Positions 55,691 through 64,000 of a DNA stretch of 64,000 nt are shown here, one piece after another; position 1 is the first letter of the stretch; every line of letters starts with the position of its first letter. The notes beneath the pieces were generated by a model that worked only from the letters and a program-made list of their open reading frames with translations, ran no database searches and was not told where the DNA came from. Source of the stretch: Athripsodes cinereus (taxonomy: Eukaryota > Arthropoda > Insecta > Trichoptera > Leptoceridae). A program made the translations under genes and the position numbers. The stretch covers positions 6,076,001-6,140,000 of the forward strand of contig OX388306.1 in the NCBI GenBank assembly GCA_947579605.1, read 5' to 3'.

Positions 55691-56450
55691 TATTATTATT
55701 TTTAATTTAATTACAGTTTTTTTTTTTACGAAAATATGTCAAACCACAGACAACATGACAAAGAGTATAGACTTGCGTGAATAGGTGAAAAGAATCAATT
55801 TCGATGAGAAACTTCGACCTTTTTACTCTGTTTATGACAATCATCCAGAATGAACCAATTTGATTACTTCTTAAGATGTCGTTTGGATTAAATTGGGGTT
55901 CAAAACTTACTTATTTTCTTAAATAGCTATCACTGTCCAGCCTCCCCATTTTTCTTCAGGCATTTCTGTCCTGAGCTTTCTGCAACCAATCACCAACGAT
56001 TTTTTCAATATTGTCAGATTATCGTGTAGAAGGTCTTCTTCTACTCTTTATCTTTACAAGGCCTCCACTCCGTTCCCTTTTACGTCTGTTATTAAATCTA
56101 GCAGGATTTTTTTCAATTCTCATTATTTATTGAATAAATTTACTATTTCTTTATACGGTTAACTGGTGAACGATGGGCCTTTCAATGTAGGAAAATGTCA
56201 GTAGATCCTACAAACCAACTGAATTTAGATTGTTCAATGCAAACTTCAAATTTCTCCCCTATTTTTCATAAACATTTCATAGGATTCAACTGTTTAAAAA
56301 ATGCTGTATTATAGAACTCGATTCAAAGAATAATTTTACTTATATAGTAATTTTTTATTTCAGATTTGTCCTCATTCGACCCCAAACCATAACTGATATT
56401 AGTGTATTACATTTCACATTACAGTATCATTATGTTGAATAAAAGAAAAT
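55691..56450. other. No gene seen
   Basis: AT-rich; the 55920-56100 stretch is somewhat GC-richer without an open frame. Confidence 0.4.
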
Positions 56451-56862
56451 AGATACATGACAGAGAAATAAATAAAACAAATGTTTTATTCTACTATTTG
56501 GTTTATTAACGAGAGAGACGTCTTTTGTCTTGTTAGGACATTGTCAATAGATACATGGCAGAGAAATAAATAAAACAAATGTTTTATTCTACTATTTGGT
56601 TAATTCACGAGAGAGACGTCTTTTGTCTTGTAAGGACATTGTCAATAGATACATGGCAGAGAAATAAATAAAACAAATGTTTTATTCTACTATTTGGTTT
56701 ATTCACGAGAGAGACGTCTTTTGTCTTGTTAGGACATTGTCAATAGATACATGGCAGAGAAATAAATAAAACAAATGTTTTATTCTACTATTTGGTTTAT
56801 TCACGAGAGAGACGTCTTTTGTCTTGTTAGGACATTGTCAATAGATACATGGCAGAGAAAAC
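56451..56862 (+). repeat. 98-bp tandem repeat, 4 copies plus a partial fifth
   Basis: AGATACATGGCAGAGAAATA recurs at 56451, 56549, 56647, 56745 and 56843, exactly 98 bp apart. The unit also holds GTTTTATTCTACTATTTGGT and ACGAGAGAGACGTCTTTTGT. Copies differ at only a handful of positions, so the array is young. Confidence 0.95.
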
Positions 56863-56869
56863 TTTGTTA

Positions 56870-57119
56870 CTAGATATAAAACAAGTCTAAAGTAATTCAG
56901 ATCAGATATACGATTTAGATTGAGTCTATCATCAGATTTAAAAGCAAGGATCATCACTCTATTCCGTATAGTTCATATTTCTTTGATTGCGAGATTTGGA
57001 GGAACAAAAAAAAACGGCCAAAACGTGCTCGGAATAAATATAAGGAGTAGGCAAAAGGAAGGGAGATACCTCCTTCCCCGACTACATAGGCACTCTGTTC
57101 TGTACATTCTTTATTAAGG
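56870..57119 (+). promoter_or_regulatory. Possible TATA promoter and leader exon
   Basis: GATATAAAAC (56873-56882) is followed ~20 nt on by ATTCAGATCAG, an arthropod initiator-like sequence. A donor-like GGA|GTAAGT occurs at 57119. No ATG-initiated frame joins the exon at 57223, so the link is tentative. Confidence 0.25.
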
Positions 57120-57222
57120 AGTAAGTTGGTATGTTTCTATTTAATTTGTCTCGTTGTCTCACTGCAATATAACGCCATATTCAGAAACGTTTCTTTGATC
57201 TTTTATTTTTAGAGAGTTTACT

Positions 57223-57695
57223 TTCAGGTGTACCTATTCATACTGAGCAAACGAACGGTGAGAATGTTTTCTTGTCTCTATATAATTATTTACATAAATA
57301 CATATTGCTCCTATACACTTTATACAAGTTAACATGTTAATACAAGACAAAAAAAGAACAACATTAGAAGGTAAAAAAATAAAATATATGATAAACTTTA
57401 TAAAATGATGCTAATATTTAATTTAGATTAAGGTAACAATATAAAACTATGTGATAAACTTTAGAAAATGACATTCGTAAAGGCTAATTTTGAATGTGGT
57501 GCAAGTTACAACTCGAGCATCGATTGAGCCTTCGAATCACTACATAAAATTTCTCATTTTCAGAACAAAACGAGAATAAAATACCAGAGATAGAGGAAGA
57601 AGAAGAGAGGGTAGAAAAATATTTTTTTAATATTTGTAAGAAGAGGCTGTGTTGCTATTTACAAAATAAAATGAAGCTATATTATTATTATTAAT
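57223..57695 (+). CDS. Orphan pair of in-frame exons, possible small secreted-type gene or remnant
   Basis: An exon from about 57223 (acceptor TTATTTTTAG) to 57256 (donor AACG|GTGAGA) reads SLLSGVPIHTEQTN. It joins in phase 1 to a second exon at 57566 (acceptor TTTTCAG) reading EQNENKIPEIEEEEERVEKY, then FFNICKKRLCCYLQNK, with a stop at about 57694. Both acceptors imply phase-1 introns, as in the three secreted genes. No signal-peptide exon was found upstream. It may be a broken paralog, an unrelated gene, or chance. Confidence 0.25.
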
Positions 57696-58150
57696 ACTAG
57701 CTTTTACACCCGGTGAAAGTCAGAAAAAAACAACAGGTTATAAATTTAATACATCAATGTAATTTTGTACAAGCTTTATTCATTGTTTGTCGGCATTCAA
57801 AAGTTTCCGCTCTCATTATCAGATTAACCTGTTAATCAAAAAATGAAATAGCAAGCAAAATCGCTGATTCGCTGGTTACCCCATTCGTAGGAAATTCCGT
57901 TATGGTATGAATGAATGAAATAACTATTCTCACTTGTTCTTTGAAATAATTTATATTTTACATACATATTTTATATTATGAAAATATCCCAAAATATCAA
58001 AAGTATTCAATTCGAATTCACATAATCTGTTTTTTTTGGAATCACGTGCATGATATTTTATTACTAAAATAATTCCTAATCCTCTAGGTTCAGTATTGTT
58101 TAATTAATTATTACATTCATTTCAAAACTCTTTTTTTTTAAAAAAAAAAG
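57696..58150. other. No gene; repeat fragments
   Basis: 57770-57850 has a family G end (AAAAGTTTCCGCTCTCATTA) and 57860-57915 a family C end (GATTCGCTGGTTACCCCATT). Confidence 0.45.
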
Positions 58151-58470
58151 ATATCTGGGTTTTTGTTATAAACCCAAATACAACCTTATACACTTTTCAC
58201 AGTAAGCTACTAAAAACTTGTGTCGTGAAAGGGGAGTTTGCCGGCACCTGGTATCGAACCACGGACCCCTTGTTCACGAGGCGAAGACTCTACCACCAGG
58301 CTACCAACGAAGTCAAATATTTCATGCAATACAATGAAAAATATTTCGACTACGAATGTGTCAATTTAGTAAATTTAAAAAAAAGAAAATATATCTGGGT
58401 TTTGTTATAAACTCAAATACAACCTTTATACACCTTTCACAGTAAGCTAAAAGCTTGTGTCGAGAAAGGG
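58151..58470 (-). repeat. Two tRNA-derived SINE family A copies, second truncated
   Basis: 58151-58310 is full length (TTGCCGGCACCTGGTATCGA, ACTCTACCACCAGGCTACC). About 80 bp later, 58390-58470 repeats only the tail side (CTGGGTTTTGTTATAAACTC to GCTTGTGTCGAGAAAGGGG). Confidence 0.75.
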
Positions 58471-58930
58471 GTTCATATTCATATATCGATAAAAAAATAA
58501 TTAACAAGATGTTTAGTATATTTTTAGTTTTTTACCTGCTCAGCAGAAAAGACTTCATAATTATATAGTGTATTATTTGACTTCTGTCTCTCCTAATTAC
58601 GGATTATTTTGTGGACGTATAAACACATTTACTAACGGACTAAAATATTCATGTGTAGATTATAATTTTCGTAGTTAGAAAATTGACAAGCTATATTATA
58701 TCTTTGCTACGTACCTATCTCTTAGAAGTAGGTACTTATTAAATTTTCCTTTGTATCATTAAGAATGATAATTTTAGAATCGAATAATAATCAAAAACAG
58801 TGAGAAGGTTTTTTTTTGTAAAGAAATTCTGATTTTTCATTTTACATAAAATGAAAATTTTATGTAAGAGTAATTTCAAGACTAGGTTAAGAAAACATGA
58901 GCTTTGCCTTCAAAATAACAATTATTCTAA

Positions 58931-59100
58931 AGTTGATATTTTTCAACCGACGGTTCTTGGTGGAAATTCATGTTGAATTAAATATAAATAAAACACTAAT
59001 TTAAAGTATATCCCCTGTGACTTTTTATTGGACGCGAGTCGGCTTTCAAGAGCTTCCGCTCTCATCATCAGGCTAACCTGATGATTAGAACTAGAAGACT
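58931..59100 (+). repeat. Repeat family G
   Basis: AAGTTGATATTTTTCAACCG, GGTGGAAATTCATGTTGAAT and CTTTCAAGAGCTTCCGCTCT; shared with 43484-43620 and in part with 57770-57850. Confidence 0.6.
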
Positions 59101-59610
59101 AGATAATTTGTCAATCACACTTTCAAATTAAAAGAAATCACGTTTTTTTAAGCACACAACGGTTAAATAAATTATTTCAATCTATCTGCATTTTAAATGT
59201 TCGAAATAAACAAATCTGTATATTCGAACGTAAATTTAGTCAACAAAGTAATTAATAACACAAAATCTCCTTTACTAACAATGTTTTGTATACTATCTCT
59301 GCATCTCCCTCTAATACTAATGATCTGATGGGATGCATGCTGAAAATTTTATGATGAAAAAAAAAACTTAATAATATTGTATAGTACCTAAATAAAAATT
59401 ATCTGATTTCATAATAAGAGTTTTTTTAGAATAATATGTTTTAATATTTCAAGATTCTAAATATCATCGAAATTATAAATTACCTATGATGAATTATTGG
59501 ACTTTAAATTGATGGTTAAGTTAATAATTATGCATAAAAAAATAGAATTCTATAAGAAAATAGATTAGACATTTGGGAAGTTGAATGAGAATTTCTTCTG
59601 GGCCTTAAGT

Positions 59611-60080
59611 AGCATTCACATTCTTCACTTTGGATGATCATCCAGAGTGTCAGGGTCAAACCTGTTCATCGAAAGTGAACACGTCTATTCACACTTGTTC
59701 ATCCTATGCTTTCACTGCCATGTCAACACTCTCACTCATGTTGTATGTAGTTTGACGTATTTTCGTATAAAAATAATTAAACAAATTCACAAATGAAAAA
59801 TAACACTTAAAATAAATTAATATAGCTCTCGACTGCATAATAATTCTGTACATGATTCTAACATTCAAAACAAATTCATAGAGAATTAAACAAATAATAA
59901 GATAAAACTTGTTTGTGGTCGTTTCAGTGAAAGGACCTTTCATCAAAATTATGACGAGTGGTGATCACTTTCCGCCGTCATCGCTAGTGATCACTAGCGA
60001 TGAAACGCCTGTTCACACCTGTTCATCTTGGAGGATCATCCGGAGTGATCACTGATAGTGAACAAATGTGAACGCCCCTT
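59611..60080. mobile_element. MITE with GCxTTCACATT ends
   Basis: GCATTCACATTCTTCACTTT at the left versus the reverse complement of the right end, GCGTTCACATTTGTTCACTA. Internal GGATGATCATCC-like and GTTCATC words are mirrored across the element. ~470 bp. A short minus-strand frame ending MSESVDMAVKA may be a transposase scrap. Confidence 0.6.
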
Positions 60081-60099
60081 TAGAGAGATCATCATGTAT

Positions 60100-60370
60100 A
60101 TCATCTTCTCCGTGATGTAAAATTATGTATGATATTCAGGGTGGGTGGCACATCTTAAAGCTGAATCGAATATGTTTAAAACTTAATGTTACGTCTTTTT
60201 GTACATAAAACCACTACAATTATGTATACCATCACGGCATATCCAACGAGTTAGTAAGCCTGAATACAAGTTGCAAGTAATAGAAATGCAAACTAACAAA
60301 AAAATAAGATATTCAGGATGGGTGGTAAACCTCATCGCTGAATTCAAGATGAAAATGTTCAACAGTAGCA
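60100..60370 (+). repeat. Family C copies
   Basis: AGGGTGGGTGGCACATCTTA at 60138 and AGGATGGGTGGTAAACCTCA at 60313 mark two partial copies. ATGTATACCATCACGGCATA opens the second. Confidence 0.65.
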
Positions 60371-60520
60371 AACTCGAGTCTCGGCCTCGTGAACAGAGGG
60401 TCCATGGTTCGATCCCAGATGCCGGCAAACTTCCCTTTCACGACACAAGCTTTTATTAGCTTATTGTGAAAGGTGTACAAGGTTGTATTTGGGTTTATAA
60501 CAAAACCCCGATATATTTTT
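60371..60520 (+). repeat. tRNA-derived SINE family A, plus orientation, nested in family C
   Basis: GTGAACAGAGGGTCCATGG, TTCGATCCC (box B), GATGCCGGCAAACTTCCCTT, CACGACACAAGCTTTTATTA and GGGTTTATAACAAAACCCCG. Family C sequence resumes directly after its A-rich tail at about 60530, so the SINE inserted into a family C copy. Confidence 0.75.
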
Positions 60521-60529
60521 TTAAAAAAT

Positions 60530-60625
60530 GTCTCTATTTTTCGAACACTTGCCTTTTACAGGACACTCAAAAACTTACAAAAAAGTGTGTGAGACCAATT
60601 CTATGCCTGGTTTTCCACGGAGCAT
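60530..60625 (+). repeat. Family C, continuation after the nested SINE
   Basis: TTTTTCGAACACTTGCCTTT, TACAGGACACTCAAAAACTT and GGTTTTCCACGGA. Confidence 0.65.
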
Positions 60626-60644
60626 ATGTTTACTTATATTCCGG

Positions 60645-60781
60645 GTTAGTTGGAAGACATCGCATTTTAGCGATAAACTCGCCCTCTGTACATTGAATTG
60701 TATAAATGATATTTTCTATGTTAATTTGTATTATTGTAAACAATGTACAGTGAAGAATAAAATAAATAAATAAATAAATAC
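60645..60781 (+). repeat. SINE-like family E, well-preserved copy
   Basis: GGGTTAGTTGGAAGACATCG, TAGCGATAAACTCGCCCTCT, GTACATTGAATTGTATAAAT, AACAATGTACAGTGAAGAAT and an (AAAT)n tail of five units. Best reference copy in the window. Confidence 0.8.
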
Positions 60782-62763
60782 TTGTCATTAGAACATTTCT
60801 AAAAATAAGTGGAGGACCTATTTTTTCCAGGGATTCATCGACAAATGGTTGTTCTTATAACTAATTTAATTTGTAAGTTTTGGGTAATGAAAATTTCTGG
60901 ACTTCGGTTAACCTTGAAGGTTTAAAAGTAGACAAAGATATAAATAAAATTATTAATTACATTTTTTCTACTTTCTTATTATTTAATTATCACAGTTGGA
61001 ATTGTAAACCTTAATTAATTAAAATTTCTCCAACACACCCTTAGGGGGAAATAATTATGATTTATTTGCTATTTGTAGGTATCCAGAATTAAGTTTAATT
61101 CAATTAAATTAATCCCTGCGGGGTCCCGAAAGAAATTGAATCCAGAAATGTTATTATCAAGGTAAAATAAAAAGTACGATTTTTACACATTGCATATCTG
61201 TATCAAATTAAGTAGATCATGTGTTGAGAATGTCGAATGAAAATGTTAGATAAAGAGCCGATGTATTTTATTCATAGGGTTTGTACCTATGATGAAATTT
61301 ATGAAAAAATATTTAATGAAGGAGTTAAAAAATAACTAGACTTTATATTGGACATGGAAAACCCTGAACCGACTGAGATCTGGCGTGGGGAACTGCCGTG
61401 ATATTAGAGAAAGATGGGGTTTCCTACAGGACGAATCTGAAGCGTATGTCTGCGGTGTGTTCAGAACACGACCTTTCCACACTCTTAGAAGTGTCCGCCG
61501 TGCCTTGTCGCATGCACTATGGAGAATATTTTTGAGGCATTTCCACGTGCTGTGCGTTTTGTACAGTATTGGAGATAAGTTTGATTGGTTTTCTGGGTTT
61601 CGACACGATAAATAAATAATTAGAAAAGGCTAAACAATATATATTTATGCTTTACGGACGAGCGACATTTTTCACTGCTGAATTCAAAATATTAAAATAT
61701 CGAGTAAAACTAGATAGCGCTAGAGAACTAGCGCTTTCCTCGTCATAACTTTGGAAATGTCAAGAGTGAGCGCTTTAGAAACATCTGTGTGAAAAATAAA
61801 CAGTGCTGTTGTTTCATACATTTTTTTAAATGTCTTTAACATGTTTATTCAAGATGTTAACGCAAAACCCTCGAAAAAATGAATATCAACTAATTTCATT
61901 ACTAAAATGTTTTTAAATAAATAATCAAGTGAAAGTTAACAGTGTTTTTATTTTTTTATATATTTTTATTATCTTATTTAAAATATTCTTTCATAGTGTT
62001 TCCTCTTCGAAAATCGAAAGGTATTAGTAAATACGTAAATTCGTTTTTATTATCCCAGATTACAATAAATGGATTGAAGTTTGCATAAGGAAAAATTATT
62101 TTCCTTAAATTGGCTGATACATGTGTTTATATTATTATTTATTTATTTACATTTTTCAATGTCCTTGGAAGACATCAATAAAAAATCATCATAGTAGAAA
62201 AACACTTGTATTTTAATTTCATTATAGAATCCTAGGACCTAAACACCGAAAATTGAAATGAAAATTATGAAAGAAAGTCGGTTGGTTGGTAAACTAAAAG
62301 AACATACATACATACAAACATTCGAACGCACTAAAATATTTATTTTTTTATTAAGTATACCAAAGAACAGATTTTCATGATTATTTTTTCACTATTAAAA
62401 GAAAACAAAAACAGTATTTTAAATGGCATCTTTGGTTTCTTTTAATATTAATAATAAGAATAGCTTATAGCGTTTTGTTATTGGTTACATTTTCAACTCA
62501 TTTGTATTCGACCCTAACCAAGAAAATAAAAGGAGAAAAAAAATACTTAATGTAAATATAAAAGATTCTTTTTTTTGTATTTTTAAATACGTTTTTTCCA
62601 AGATACTCTGACAAAGGAATTAAGGAAAATTCATGCATCCAATAATAAAAGTTAAAAATAAAAAGTATACAGATGTACTATACCGATACGTTGTTTCGCT
62701 TTACGCACATTTGATACCTTTGCCTTCGATATTAGGTTTATTCTATTCTCTATTCTATTCCCT
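60782..62763. other. No gene seen except an unclassified segment
   Basis: AT-rich apart from 61380-61615, listed separately. Confidence 0.4.
61320..61618. other. Unclassified GC-richer segment
   Basis: A 76-codon plus-strand frame (initiated at a GTG, containing RDIRERWGFLQDESEAYVCG) has balanced composition unlike the surrounding AT-rich frames. The minus strand is also partly open (ARRTLLRVWKGRVLNTPQTY). No domain recognised; it may be a degraded transposon end or a gene fragment. Confidence 0.25.
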
Positions 62764-62960
62764 CATGCTGAATCTCAAGTGGGGTAGGCAGAGAGAACGG
62801 AACGCCATATTGATCTATCTTTACATACTTCTTTCGCTTCTTCTACAGTCATACAATTTCTCATGCACGCACGTCGGTTACTCTTATTCAAAACAAGGCC
62901 TTCTTTGAGAATTTAATCTACATGATCAAGCCATGTAGTTCTCAGATGTACGCGCTTCCT
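62764..62960 (+). repeat. Dispersed repeat family D
   Basis: CTCAAGTGGGGTAGGCAGAG, AACGGAACGCCATATTGATC, TTCTACAGTCATACAATTTC and CATGATCAAGCCATGTAGTT. Confidence 0.75.
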
Positions 62961-63348
62961 CACATCCCTCCTTTCAGACAAGTATATCCTCTTTTATTAG
63001 GTTTATACCTACGGCAATTCACTGCAATTATTAAATTGAGTACATACAGAATCGTTCATATTCATGCCTTTTTTACATACTTAATAGAATTCTCTGCGTC
63101 AGTTGGACGATGTATGCACCATGCAGTGATAAACTAGTCCTTTGTATATTGTGTTGCATAATAATTATTAATTAATAACATAGCAAAATGAATACAAAAA
63201 TAAATATTTAAAAAAATAGAAATATTCTTGCATGAATGAAATAATTTATAATTTAATAAAAAAATATTGATTACAATTACATACAATATATAAACAATAG
63301 GCATTAAAATATGCACAACGATATGACTACCACAATAGCCATAAGGCT

Positions 63349-63708
63349 GTGTTGTGGCAGAAAAACGATATACCTGTCAGACAATAATAAAAATAAATAA
63401 ACAAACAAAATTAACGTAAGCAATTTTGTAGTCCGTGGATGAACTAGTGTAGTCAGAAAGTGAATTCGAGCAATGAGTCAGTCAGCGGGCTAGAGACTGA
63501 ATCAGCGAGAGCGTCAGTCGAAAAGAATAGATTCACAAACTTGTGACGTAAATTCTTGCCGTAAATCAGAGTCGTGTTGTTTGAAGACTTAGCAGTGTTT
63601 CTGCGGAACAATTAAAGTTTCTAATTATTGCTCCTCGGTCATTTATTTTGATATTTATTGTAATTGCGTACGACGTATTAATCTGTTCTATTTTTATTTA
63701 GATTACAT
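63349..63708 (+). mobile_element. Possible solo LTR
   Basis: Starts TGTTGTGGCAG and ends GATTACA, a TG...CA structure of about 360 bp, with a CpG-richer middle (GAGTCAGTCAGCGGGCTAGA, GAATCAGCGAGAGCGTCAGT). No internal retroelement genes, primer-binding site or clear target duplication were found, so this is tentative. Confidence 0.3.
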
Positions 63709-63764
63709 TGCCGTTTAATATAAATAAAATCAATAAACATATTATTATCTAATATAATCGGAGA

Positions 63765-64000
63765 TGAAAACTTTACGTGCTATTCCGGGCAAAACTCTCA
63801 GAGACAGAATAAGAAATACTGAGATTAAAAAACATATGCAACATGGAGAACATCGTAAGATGGAGTAGGTAAAGGAGACGATTCAGAAGAGACCATGTAG
63901 ATCGGGTGGCTGAAACCAGAATTGTATATATAGTTGCAAAGGAAACACCAGTCGGTTCATAGTCTCGAGGAAGATCACCGATAAGATGGAAAGACAGCTG
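63765..64000 (+). pseudogene. LINE C-terminal fragment (RTE/craniofacial-type tail), cut by the window edge
   Basis: Translation gives IPGKTLRDRIRNTEIKKHMQ, then after frameshifts RRRFRRDHVDR-type and GSRSRGRSPIRWKDS. From family knowledge, GKTLRDR(I)RN.(D/E)I...GHI.R..W..HV.R........GRP..RW.D is the conserved tail downstream of many LINE reverse transcriptases. At least one internal stop. Confidence 0.7.

Noticed and set aside
56451..56862. CRISPR-like array
   Set aside because: The 98-bp units are contiguous with no unique spacers, in a eukaryotic genome.
59704..59946. 80-codon minus-strand frame
   Set aside because: Lies wholly inside a MITE with clear inverted ends; at best a transposase scrap.
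60199..60773. Several overlapping frames of 76-86 codons
   Set aside because: All fall within family C, SINE A and family E repeats.

Overview
The window is AT-rich eukaryotic nuclear DNA with short, widely spaced coding exons, GT-AG introns and dense interspersed repeats. Recurrent TAGGTACCTA-type motifs, tRNA-derived SINEs and the transposon mix suggest a lepidopteran insect; that is an inference from general sequence character, not a species call. No bacterial genes, CRISPR arrays or genuine rRNA/tRNA genes were seen.

Layout. 1-1131 is a near-perfect inverted duplication around a 200-N gap, probably an assembly fault. 2610-8190 (minus strand) holds the first five coding exons of a zinc-finger gene whose C2H2 pattern fits ZUP1/ZUFSP, a UFM1-specific-protease-like deubiquitinase. 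The catalytic part lies outside the window. A likely non-coding first exon is near 11.6-11.9 kb. 13-25 kb holds only transposon remnants (LINE fragment, hAT-type elements, SINEs, MITEs).

26-42 kb is the most interesting part: three tandem plus-strand genes (26037-28010, 34383-36469, 39936-42009). In each, exon 1 encodes exactly 22 residues, essentially a signal peptide, followed by a phase-1 intron; a single second exon encodes the whole mature protein. The mature proteins differ greatly: a 55-residue acidic peptide, a Ser-Pro repeat protein of 469 residues, and an Ala/Pro plus Asn/Gly/Ser protein with seven N-glycosylation sequons. All three finish in a related amphipathic segment. Genes 1 and 2 also share upstream sequence. 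I read them as a fast-diverging secreted structural or mucin-like family (silk, cuticle, gut or reproductive secretion are all possible); the function is not known from the sequence.

44-64 kb contains a candidate three-exon small-ORF transcript (44173-45590), a candidate promoter/first exon (48.2-48.9 kb), a deleted Tigger/pogo transposon, a decayed LINE reverse transcriptase, hairpin repeats, a 98-bp tandem array, a pair of orphan exons (57.2-57.7 kb), a possible solo LTR and the 3' end of another LINE. Exon limits come from splice-site and reading-frame consistency alone; no transcript evidence was available.
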